This document shows positions 13,701-25,249 of a stretch of 64,000 bases of DNA, one piece after another. The notes beneath the pieces were generated by a model, which searched no databases, was not told the origin of the DNA, and saw nothing but the letters and a program-made list of their open reading frames with translations. The position numbers and the translations under genes are program-made. The stretch spans positions 2,232,001 through 2,296,000 of the forward strand of contig WHVY01000006.1 in the NCBI GenBank assembly GCA_022266195.1. The letters are read 5' to 3'. Each line of letters begins with the position of its first letter. The first letter of the stretch is position 1. The stretch comes from Tetranychus cinnabarinus (taxonomy: Eukaryota > Arthropoda > Arachnida > Trombidiformes > Tetranychidae).

Positions 13701-16700
13701 CAGATTGTTGACTTATTGCTAGAAGAGTATAGTGGCGAACAAGAGAAACCATGAAAGGTAAAACAATTGAACGAAGTTCTTTAATTGCTGCAGCCACAAA
13801 CATTCCTGTTAAAGCCATTTCATGCACTTTTCGAATTTGTGAGTCGCTAGATTTATAGAATGGTCCATTTAGAGGATGAATTTCACCTTGACTAAAACTT
13901 GGGTGAGAGAAAAATCTCTGCAAGTTATATTTATCTTCATCTGGCGGAGGAGGTTGAATGTGGGCAATGAGAAAACCTTTGATAACTTCCCAGCATTGTC
14001 TACGGTAAAATGGATCTGTGGTTGATGATTTAAGTGCATTAAACGCAGTTTCTATAACTTTGTCGATAGGTAAATTAATTGAAGATTTGTGTTCGGGGAA
14101 ACAAACAACGATTGAAGTTGATCCATTTACAGATCCTTCTTTATGATCAATGAATTCAATTTTTTGAGGTTCAGTCATCATTTTACGATTACCACCACCA
14201 AATTTACCTAATAATCTAAACGAGACTCCAGCAATACTGTCAGAAGGGTAACGAAGTGTTTTCCATAGAGCTTGCATAAGCCCAGCACGAACTGGTTGAA
14301 TGTGATCATAGAGGAAATCAGGTTGTAAATTGTCGACACAAAGTTCCAAAGTCCTCAAGCCTTGACTGACTAAAGTCTGTGAACCATTCAAAGCAGCAAC
14401 TAAAGGATCCATGAGCATAGGAAGGTAAGGAAGTAAACTACTCAAACGGACAGGAACAGTGAGGCAAAGTTCCACAAAAAGATCGTGCATATGTTGCTTG
14501 TGTAAACCACTTTGAAGACTATTCAATCCTTGGAGAAGACTAGGTAAAAGTGGCAAGAATTCTTGATATAAGAGATCATGACTGCCTCCACCGATAGAAC
14601 GGAACAAGGCTCTTAATAAAAGGAAATAATTGTAGGGTTCTTTGGCACTTAAAGCTAGTTCGAGGGATCGGTTTACGATATTGTGAAGATGAGGCTTAAG
14701 CATCAACTCATTTTCAGCAGGAAAAAGAGAGACAGATCCAAAAACCAATTTATACAGTTTCAAGTGGAGGTTAGATTTCTCCAGATTTGTTCCCATCTCT
14801 TCCATTCTTTCAAGTAAATACTCGACAATAATTGTTGCAAATACAGGCGATAGAACCGGATTTCCAAGGAAAGAATTGGCCAAAGTGAGAAGTGCGATAT
14901 TAGAATTTGTACGTTCAACATAAAAATCAATGAGTGTGGAGAAAACTTCGCGAAAGCTTTGAGGACTAACATTCTGAAAAACACCAGCAAAATGTTCTAA
15001 GACTTCTTTTTCTTCTTTCGGTCTTACATTGGACATTAGATTGGCTCGGAATATTCCTGTGGTTCCTTGGACAACATTTTGATGAGTACTAGTCGTTAAA
15101 CTTGCAGAAATATTCACTGGACTAGGAGTGATGGTGTAAACGTCTAAAGCCATTAGAGCATACTTCACCAATCTGATGTATAGTATAGTTTCTTTGGGAT
15201 GAAATTGTTTTTGTTGAGGTGGAGTTGTGGATGTATCACCTGCAGCTCGATATGATGGCATGCCGTAAGTGATAGTTTTCACACCAACAATTAATGTCTT
15301 AACCAAACCTTTACAATCACTAATTGAATAATTGTCTGAAGGTATTGTTGGAAAACCAAACTTGGGCCTATCATCGGCACCAAAATTTTCCCCAACACCA
15401 CTAGGAAAAGGTTTAGATTCATCAGACTTTGTCTCACTGTTTGTCGATTGTGGCAATGATTGGGTTGAATGCTGTTGTGTTTGCTGAGATGAGTTAGAGG
15501 AATGAGATGCTTGTTGAGTGGTTTGACGGTTTATCAACATAGGAATATGATGCTTAGCAATATGTTTGAATTTTAGAACGTAAACTTCCAAGAGCTTAAG
15601 CAAAACCTCTCTTGACACTTGACAAGCTTGAGCACCATGTTCAATTTCGGCCCGAGTCCTGATGCATTCAACCAAATTTAGAAGTAATTTACAAGACATG
15701 GTATGAATTGAATTAGTAAGATGTTCATCATGGACATTTTTCGAGAAAACATTAACAGCAGAAACCAAATCTTTGAATTTCAGTTGAGTTCGAACATGAT
15801 GAACTAAGTCAGCGATGGTACTGTAAGCAAGCGGACGTAGACTGTTTTGAGCAGTCCAACCCTTGCCAATTACAATATTTTCATCAAAAAGCTGATCGAT
15901 GCAGGGAATGAATTTTGTTTTGAGATCCGTCATGAGGATGTGACGAGCTGCAATCAGCAATTCCTTCCTCAAATGAGCTACTTCATGTGGACAGTTGACA
16001 AGAATGCTAATGAAGCCCGTAATTAGCTGATTAACATTAGCGTTGACGGAATCCTTTTAAGAGATACACAGAAAATTAATAATTTAAAACTAGGAAATGA
16101 CTTTTTCGATCATACCTGATAAATTCGAACCATGTATGCTAAGAATGACAGGGTTTTAATCTGAGCTGCAACAAAATCGACGAATACTTCTTGATTAAAC
16201 ATTGCATGGTTACGCAATTGTGGGGATGGTTGAAGGGTCAGAGCATTCATAATTAATGGTATTAAAATTTCGATTTCTTGTTGGAGATTAGCTTTGTATA
16301 ACTGGTACATCAAAACAACTATGATCGGCAATTCAGCCAATACTTTAAGTGAAAGAGTTGCTTTGGGTATCAAGTTATAGATGAGATTATTTTCCGAACT
16401 CTTCTTTTCCGACATCACAGGAGTAAGGGTGAAAATTTCATTGATTAAAACTGGAAGTTGAGTAGTAAGTTCCGAGATGTCTTTAACTTTTAGCGACTGC
16501 TTTATCTCGAAAATTCTATTCATATTATTTGGTAAATCTTGATAAATTTTCTTAACAAAGTTCAGAAACTTTTGAATCTATGATGAGAGGGAGAGAAAAA
16601 AAGAGAAATAATTAGTAAAAAAAGAGATTCATTTTATTCGAAAGTATTCTCATGATGAAGTCAGATCTTATCAGCTAAAAGTATCATTGTTGCTAGACGC

Positions 16701-17489
16701 CGAACACTTTGTAGAACTCAACTATGTTATCTAGTTATCATCATGAAAATAACAATCGACATTTGATTCGAAACACTCACCTCGGTACTAAATGGAGGGC
16801 GATGACTCTTATGCAATTCAATGATAATCCTGAGTATCACCAGAACATTTTCTTCGTTCTCGATCTATATGCGAAGATTAAAAAGATTGTATAAATAAAC
16901 ATCCAACAAAAATTTCTCCAGAATCATGTATAAACCAATACAATTTTTAAGATAACTTACATCTAGTAATAAAAACATCAGGGAAATCAAAGTGTTGGAA
17001 TGCACCCGAAGATGTTCATTGACAGGTAATCGTTGAATTATTTCTAAAATTAATTTCCTGAGCTGTTGTCCCGTATGTTCCACAATAAATAAAGGTTGTC
17101 CATCGGCAAGAAACCGCCTGAAAGTATTGACTGCATGTTCCAGAAATGATGGATACTGAGGACTCGAAATGATAGCCTGAAAATAATAAAATAAAACATT
17201 TTCATCATTTTGATACACAATTATCCATACTAATAGCATCATCATAGATTAAAAACAGTATAGTAATCATTGACATGATGAGACAACAAAAGTTTACATA
17301 GAAAACAAAACACATTAACTCGAAGGTTTTTTTTTCTCAACATGAAAAATACAACATTACTCTTACCTCAAGATCTTCAGCTATTGCTTGAGCTGCCTTT
17401 AATTTGCTGTCATCACGAGCATTAGGATCCACCAGCAAGGAAACATAAGATTTACAGGCATTCACCTTATTTAATACATCACTGGCCAT
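4760..17489 (-). CDS. TRRAP: TRRAP/Nipped-A, PIKK-family HAT-complex scaffold
   Basis: Model: complement join(4760..4869, 4942..5044, 5111..5307, 5373..5514, 5593..16053, 16116..16577, 16781..16864, 16961..17176, 17367..17489). All introns are GT-AG, and the exon total of 11898 nt gives exactly 3966 codons (3965 aa), slightly longer than vertebrate TRRAP. TRRAP is the very large nuclear scaffold of SAGA and NuA4/TIP60 acetyltransferase complexes and binds activators such as Myc. HEAT-like helical repeats fill about residues 1-2700, including SSPQYPSFLEH and NEHLRVHS in the N-terminus. A FAT domain spans about 2730-3350, a PI3K-like domain about 3600-3930, and the FATC tail ends in CRMDPAWHPWL. 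The PI3K-like domain reads LNPDMMYIHQDTGLMNVAYF then RFD where active kinases have the DxxxxN loop and DFG, so it is a pseudokinase as in other TRRAPs. Start: first ATG (MASDVLNKV), matching the short conserved N-terminus. Exon 5 is 10461 bp without an intron. Confidence 0.97.
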
Positions 17490-18224
17490 TGTCAATATTT
17501 ATAATTAACTAATTAAGATGTAAACATATTAACAAATTTAAGATTTAAGCAAGTTAGAAATGCGATTCATTTTGCTAGAAAACCATATGAAATGAATGCG
17601 GTTTTCGGTTTTTCTTCCAGCGCCATCTATTTTCTAAACTTTCAACCATCTCGAAACCGCTCATCTTTTTTTTCTGTTTGCTGAAGATAATATGATTCAT
17701 AGCTTCTCTAATCCTTCAACAATCAATTTATTATTGTCAATAAAATATAACAAATTCACAATAATATTCATCAATAGCTTAATAATTAATCTTCACTTGT
17801 TGCGTATCTTAGCGGTATATCTTTGTATTAATCTTTGCAACTAAATGTATCCTGAACTGGCCTAGAACCATGAGTTAAGCTAAATTATTTTAATCTTTGG
17901 TGTTGGTTAAATTGGATTTGGGTTATTTTGAGCAATTAAGATTAGAAAAAATCTTTCGCGCTAGGACAAGAGCAAACTTATTAGAGCAAGACACAATTTT
18001 CAGCTCAGTTTTCATCCTTTTAATGATCTTAACTCAGTGCTTGATAACCGCTAGTTATTGCGACTGATATTTTTAGCGCTAGTTATTTGAATGGGTTTGT
18101 TAACAAACCCATAGAGAGATAAATGAAATAATTGAATTCAATTTTTGGTTAACTTGGTCTTCGCCCTCGTGCATCTAACCATCATATCACCTCGCAATCG
18201 TTGTTTAATTATACTTGTACAAAG
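17490..18224. other. TRRAP 5' flank with a TAGATGGCGC motif
   Basis: AT-rich upstream region of TRRAP. About 130 bp before the ATG, positions 17619-17630 read AGCGCCATCTAT, whose complement contains TAGATGGCGC and fits the core of the CTCF consensus. The same 10-mer recurs at about 37735 and 63634. No TATA box is clear. No other gene is seen. Confidence 0.45.
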
Positions 18225-21200
18225 TTTGAATCTCAATATTTCGAGAATGATAGTACCTACAATGGCCATTCTTTGATCAACCATTAGATTTCATTATAGA
18301 CGATAGTACAATGAAATTTCAGATTATTCAAGAAACCAAAATAAAATTGATTTTGATTGCCAACCAGAAAATAAACTCATTTTGAGGAATAAAATTTTCT
18401 GTTTTTGAAAAAATAGACAAGTTCGATCTTAAGTCAAATAGATCTCTTTGAGTGACGTAAGACTCAGAGGACTGAAACTGATTATTAGTCCATAAAAATT
18501 GTCGGTACACATCACAGTTGTATAAATTTTCTCAATTTGTCGTTAGTTCTCTTGATTTTAGGTTTTGACCTAAAAAGTTTGAGTCTCAATATTTCGAGAT
18601 TGGTAGCTCATACTATCGTCATCCTTCAACCAAATATTAGATTTTGTTATTGGTTATAACATGATATGATTGAATACGGAATAAAGTTCGAGTTAAGTCA
18701 TTTAGTAATGAATATCATTCTGTAACATTATAAGATTTGTCTTTTCTCAACCATTTACCTTCATAAGAGTAAATAAAGCAAATAAATGCATTAAATCGCA
18801 CGCCAGAAGTTATAAAATGCTATAACTTTTTGTTTTGGTTTCTTGGATCATCGGAAATTTCATTATGTTGTATTTCAGAATAGAATCCAGTGTTTGGTAA
18901 AGGAATGGCGACTGTAAGTGCTACCATTCTCGAACTATTGAGGTTCTAAATTTTTAGACAAATGGCCAAAATCAAGAGAACCGTAGTTTTTTTGAAGAAA
19001 TTATCTGATCACTAATGTGTACAGGCGAGTTTTATGGACTCAGAATAAGTTTCAGTCTTCTAACTCATGTGGACACAGAATGCGGAAGGTTAAACTTTAA
19101 ACCGAACACAATTTACACAATCGTTATATTTATGCATAAATAGGCAAAAACGAGTTTATATTATTTTCTATGAAATTAAGACTCTGTTAGTTTGTATGAG
19201 ACATGAGAAACGAGTCCATTCATGTGATAATATAATTTCTCCGATCGACAGATGGCAAGAAATTCGAGTTCAAAGTTGAAACTTCGATCGCTCTTTGTCT
19301 AATTATGAAAGCAGATTTTTTTCTTGAAACTTATTTGTATGATGTAACTTTGGATGGTTAACCAGAAAATAAACTATTGCAAGAGATAAAGTTTTCTGTT
19401 TCTGAACAAACAACTAAATTCGATTTTAAGTTTAACCTTCCGAATTCTGTAACCATATGAGTTAGCGGACTGAAACTTATTTTGACTGCATAAAACTCGC
19501 CTGTACACATTAATGATCAGATAATTTCTTCAAAAAAACTACGGTTCTCTTGATTTTGGCCATTTTTCTGAAAAGTTTGAACCTCAATAGTTCGAGAATG
19601 GTAGCATTTACAATCGCTATTCTATGACCAAACACTGGATTCTATTCTGAAATACAACATAATGAAATTTAAATCCATTCAAGAAACCAAAACAAAAAGT
19701 TATAGCATTTTAACTTATGTTATTACTGTTATATATGTTATATTGTGCGATTTGATGCATTCATTTGATTTATTTACTCTTATGAAGGTAAATGGTTGAG
19801 AAAAGACAAATCTTATGATGTTTTAGATGAACATTCATCACTAAATGACTTAACTCGAGTTTTTTTCGGTATTAATTCATATTATGTCATTAACAATAAC
19901 AAGATCTAATATTTAGTCAAAGAATTACGATGGTATGGGCTACCAATCTCGAAATATTGAGACTCCAACTTTTTAGGTCAAAACCTAAAATCAAGAGAAC
20001 TATCGACAAATTGAGAAAATTTAAAGACTCGTGATGTGTACAAGCAATTTTTATGGACTAATAATCAGTTTCAGTCCTCTGAGTCTTACGTTCACTCAAA
20101 GAGATCGATTTGACTGAAAATCGAACTTGTCTATTTTTCCGAAACAGAAAATTTTATTGCTTGAAATAAGTTTATTTTCTGGTTGGCAATTAAAAATTAC
20201 ATCAGACAAATAAGTTTCATAAACAAAACTTGTTTCATAATTAGACAAAAGACGATCGAAGTTTTAACTTTGGAGTCGATTTTCTCGAAAACTGTGAATC
20301 GCTGAAATTTTTCAACCACACTTACTGATGCAGTTTTCATGTCTCTACAAATTACTAAATAATAAATTAGCATGAAATTCATGCTTATCTGTTTCTGCCT
20401 ATTTTTCTTCCAGTATTTGTATCGATTTGTGCATAAATGTGACTGTTGTTTTAATTGAGTCTTTTTATTAACAACTCTATCACCAGCAATACTATTGTAC
20501 GGAGCAGAAAAACCGAGTCCCTTTTAGCGATTATTAAATTTCTCCGACTCACAGTTTTTGAAAAAATCGAGTTCGAAGTTGAAACTGCGATCGTCTTTTG
20601 TGCATTTTTGGAACAAGATTTTTGCATGAAACTTATGTGTCTGATGTAATTTTTAATTGCCAACCAGAAAATAAACTCATTTTGAGGAATAAAATTTCAT
20701 GTTTCTGAAAAAAATAGACAAGTTCGATTTTCAGTCAAATCGATCTCTTTGAGTGACCGTAAGACTCAGAGGACTGAAACTGATTATTAGTCCATAAAAA
20801 TTGCCTGTACACATCATACATTGGATATTTTTCATATTTTGGCGACAGTTTCCTTTATTCTGGGCTTCGACCTAAAAAGTTTGAGTCTCAATATTTCGAG
20901 ATTGGTAGCTCATACCATCGTAATTCTTTGACTAAATATTAGATTTTGTTATTGTTAATGACATAATATGAATTAATACCGAAAAAAACTCGAGTCAAGT
21001 CATTTAGTGATCAATGTTCATCTAAAACATCATAAGATTTTTCTTTTCTCAACCATTTACCTTCATAAGAGTAAATAAATCAAATGAATGTATCAAATCG
21101 CACAACGAACGGAATAAAATGGTATAGCTTTTTATTTTGGTCTCCTGAATGGATCTAAATTTAATTACATTATCGTTTATGATAGAATCTAACGTTTAAT

Positions 21201-21640
21201 CAAAGAATTACGATGGTATGAGCTGCCATTCTCGAAATATTGAGACTCAAACTTTTTAAGTCAAAGCCCAGAATCAAGCGACCTGTCATCAAATTATGGA
21301 AAGTTGCAGACTCATGATGTGTACTAATAATTTTTATACACTAATAATAAGTTTCAGCCCTCTAACTCATACGATCTCAGAATACGGAAGGTTTAAATGA
21401 AAATCGAACTTATCGATTTGTACAGAAACAAAAACTTTTACTGCTCAAAATAATCTCATTTTCTGGTTGACAATCAAAAGTTACATCAGGAGAATAAGTT
21501 TCATGTAAAAGTCTGCTCCCATAATTGTACAAAAGGCAATCGAAGTTTCAGCTTTGGAATCGATTTTCTTGCCAACTGTCGGTTTATGCAATCTTTAAAT
21601 CCCAACAATTTATTCAGTTCTCATGTCCCAGCAAACTATC
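18225..21640. repeat. Array of about six repeat units in alternating orientation
   Basis: Diverged copies of one roughly 450-700 bp sequence alternate in direction. One recurring motif, TTTGAGTCTCAATATTTCGA, occurs near 18225 and 18570 (+), 18935 (-), 19580 (+), 19965 (-), 20880 (+) and 21240 (-). A second, AACCAGAAAATAAACT, occurs near 18362, 19358 and 20662 (+) and in reverse near 20170 and 21455. The result is nested palindromes: 18330-20210 is symmetric about 19271, 20190-20650 about 20420, and 20640-21510 about 21060. The same family follows the mariner transposase remnant at 44225-44640, so these are probably non-autonomous relatives or pieces of that element. No coding capacity is seen. 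Confidence 0.8.
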
Positions 21641-21789
21641 AAAGACTAAGTTTCCATGATATTCATTTGCACCCGTTTTATAGCCGTTTTGTTTCAATTG
21701 CTTGTCAATGCGTTCATAAATATGACAATTGTGTTTATTGTGTCTTCACAGTAAAAACTTAATTTATGATGATTTAATAGATTACCAAT

Positions 21790-22803
21790 AGTTTATGTTC
21801 CTGAAATAGATGATCTTGTTATTCCTGAGATCGATGCTAGTAAATTACCAGGTGGTTTCAAATCTATTCTTAGCTATGTTAGACAATCTGGTAAAACCGA
21901 AAAATCTGGCAAGATGGAGAGCGATGGATAGGCTTTAAGAAGTTAGATTCTTTGAGCTTGAAACTGAAAGAACAAATGTATCTAAAGTTAATTTTGGTGA
22001 TTACAGATCTATTTATGTAAAGAATGAACGACATATGTAACAAAAAACAAGGAATAAGAGAATGAAAGTTGTCCCATCATCATCAGGGAGACCAACAATA
22101 GAAATTCGGTTTCTTAACTTCCTTTAAGATAAATTTTTATCCAGGTATCCCAAGGATTGCCTTTAACTTAACCTGGAAATCAATTTGAAGACAAGCAAAT
22201 TGGAGCCGAACCAACTAGAATTATTCCAATATCGAAGAGTAAAATTTGCTCGAGATCAATTTTCAAAAGATCAATCATATCGGCTCATCTTCTTCTCGAT
22301 ATCATAAGATTGACTAAGCTTGTCTTTTAACGTGTTTTTGTGTAAAAAATGGTGAAAATAAACGCTGGTATCGATGAAGTTAAATCGCTTTATTTAAGAA
22401 GATTGTTCGAAAAGATTGATCACCTCTGTGATCGGAAATCGTCCATCTCTAGAAGCAACAGGAAACCCTTTGAACAGTGATTTTTTCCCAACTTTTTGAA
22501 CTGTTCATAAGAGTAAAACTTGACCGTTATCGGGCAGCTTCAATCATCACCCCTCAACCAAAGACTGGTGAATGTTATCCTGCTAATCGAGGACCAGTTG
22601 CCGATCCAACAGTTCCTGTTCCAGAGTCATTCCACGTTCCGGTTACTGGTATGTTTGGACCTGCAAGCCTCCAGTCAGTCCTCTTCCTACGACACCTTAG
22701 TATTAACAGTAAGTTGATAAGAAAGACCAATTTGAACACAAAATTTCAGCGAGATTCAACAGAGATTCTCACAGTAGACATTATGAGTTACATTATGTAC
22801 TAG
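21790..22803 (+). pseudogene. Unrecognised gene remnants
   Basis: Several short stretches have coding-like composition but no joinable frame. About 21793-21930 reads PEIDDLVIPEIDASKLPGGF and continues to SILSYVRQSGK before a stop. About 22060-22105 reads KVVPSSSGRPTIEI. A short frame at 22348-22479 begins MVKINAGIDEVKSLYLRRL. The frame at 22477-22803 contains GECYPANRGPVADPTVPVPE and FHVPVTGMFGPASL. The DNA here is richer in G+C than its surroundings. I do not recognise a family. They may be decayed exons or fragments of more than one gene, and they lie directly after the alternating repeat array. Confidence 0.35.
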
Positions 22804-25249
22804 ATTTGACAAACTTGATTTAATGTCTTAATTAAACAATTTGATGAAAAAAAACTTGATGAGAAAATAATTGCCAGAATAAAAAAAAATGAATACAAAA
22901 TACAATTGGTGTTAGATTTTCATTAAACTTCTTGACTCACTTGACTTAATGTTGTTTTGCTATTTTGACACATCACCTCGGGTTGGAAATGTTTTCATTT
23001 TGTTGCTAATTAAACAGTTTTTATAAGATCCAAGTAATCAAATTGTGATTTATAGTTGTTTTACATTTGAATATATTAACCTCTGAATTGGAAAATTGCC
23101 TTAAAGAAACAAGTTATCAAAATCATCAACACAATAAGCATGTAGGAGAAGATGAAAAGTATTGTTGATAAGTATTATTATCAGCCATATTTGGTTGTCA
23201 TCATATGCCCATCTTCAGCTAAACTCCCAGTTAAGTATTGAAATAACATTTAATTTAGGAGTTGATTGAAGATAAAAAGCAGAATAATTTGGCTGAATAA
23301 TTTGAATAATAGATAAATAACTGGAAAAGAGGCCAAACCCAATGTGAATTGGTTTATAAAATATTAATAAAGCTCAACAAGCTAATTTACAAAAGCTCAA
23401 ACATCAATCACATTCACTCCTTCAACTGATTAACCAAATTATAAACCATTCTGAACAAACTAAATTGACTCGAGGAAATGGCCTTAAATTGTGATCATTT
23501 TACTAAAGATAATACCAGAAAAATCAAGGTTTTTACCAATGATTAGGAATCTTTAACCCATTAAGCTATAAATTATAAAGCATTAAAGAAACCTTGATTT
23601 GCTTGTTTTTGTTGATTTGTAACCAAACTGTTGACCAAATTAGGAGAAATTTAAAAAATTGACTCCGTTTGATTAACACTGTGTAGGAGTTTGACATTTG
23701 TAATGTTAATGTGCGATTCTTTGTTCAATTTTTACGATAACTTTATCAATTCAACTGATTACCCTTAGGATTACATGTTAAGTGTTGAACCAGTGAAGGT
23801 AACCAGTATTGAAGCAATTAAATTGGGTAACATTAACATTTACTCAAAATTTATCAGTTACTCCAAGTCATGAGAATCCAGTTTCGCCCTTGTGTTTAAA
23901 TCCAATACAATTGTCCAATGGTTTAACTTTCCTAATACAGATTTAATGGCTAGTTTGAAAGGTTAGCTAATAATCATCGTAAATGGTCAGTCAGCTTTTT
24001 CACACCGAATTGAATAAGTTGGATTTGTTCATTATTCATTCACATTTTACACTTTATTTGAAGAGAAACAAAAAAGGAAAAGAAAAATAATCAAACTTTA
24101 ATTGAGAAGTTAATTGTAAGGTTTTTTTTGTTTCAATCAGATAGTTTTACAAGGTTTGCTTGGTTCATAGTGATTAACAATTGTATATAATGTATATAAT
24201 CATAGGATGAGCTTTGTATGTTTATTTGTAAAAATCAATTCTTTTAAGGTTTATTTTGTTTTTTTTTTGTATCAATTTTTTGTCTCATTGAATTAATTTA
24301 ATAATTGGATCCAGCTTAAACCCTGATTAACCGTCCGACCTTTTTTTGACATTTCAATTTGCTTCCAATTGTTGTCCACCAGAAATGTTGCCATTTAGGT
24401 TTTGTTGAGTGTCGATTAAGGGAAATGTTTGTTGTGGAGAGGAAAGAAAATATAATTACAATTGATTGAAATTGAAAACAATTATCAAGGTTAAAACATT
24501 TCATGTTTCATGACAATATATCATAGTTAATATATCACAATTAATAGAGATACCAAAGATTGTTGTCAAAAGTCACAGTTGAAAAAACTGAGGATTGAAG
24601 GATTGAAAAGGCTTAAAGTTGAAGATGATTTGAGTTGTTGATTAAAATGCGTGTTTGCGGGGAAGGAGTTTGTCAACGTATTAGTAATAATTATAAGAAA
24701 TTTGAGTTGATAGGAAGAAATAGTTAACAAAATGAGGATTTAACTGGACAAGAAGATGGACGATAAAGAAGGGGTGAGGCAATGGCGGTGAGAATATTAC
24801 ATTTATATAATTGTGTGTGTGTGTGTGTGAGGCTTTATCGGTGAAAAAATGATTTCTTCACAATTAATGATAGTTAAAGTATATGTGTGTGTGTAAATTA
24901 ATGTGCATTGTCAAGGAGTGATCAATATGAGTGTTTGTATGTTTGGCAAACAATAATCAACGATAGTTAATAATTTGATAATAGCAAGGCAAAGAGATGG
25001 AGAAGGAAAAAAGCGAAACATTAAAATAGATTATTTGTTTTGAGTGTAAAGGTTTTTGATTGTTAGGGCCAACCAAACATTTAGCCTTATTGGTACACCA
25101 GTTAAAGAGGAAACCATGAAATAGTAAAATTAATAACAACCAATTTTAGGAAATTTGTTGAAGGATTGAGAGACATTGATTAGGATTAAGAAATTCAGCT
25201 TTTTTTGATTGTTTTATGTTTCCAAGTGAGTCTCATCTTTCGTTTCAAA
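22804..25249. other. Intergenic and EGR 3' flank
   Basis: AT-rich DNA without a recognisable gene. The part nearest 25249 should be the EGR 3' untranslated region. On the minus strand AATAAA-type signals occur near 24250 and 24050, giving a possible 3' UTR of about 1 kb. TG microsatellites lie at about 24814-24830 and 24881-24895. Confidence 0.45.
24811..24896. repeat. Two short (TG)n microsatellites
   Basis: Two runs of alternating TG, about 18 and 14 bp, lie about 50 bp apart in the presumed 3' flank of EGR. Confidence 0.8.

Noticed and set aside
18225..21640. CRISPR-like or satellite array
   Set aside because: Units are hundreds of bp, diverged and alternate in direction. There are no short direct repeats with spacers.
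23635..23644. Another CArG-type match CCAAATTAGG
   Set aside because: Isolated in intergenic DNA. Several such matches are expected by chance in an AT-rich window.
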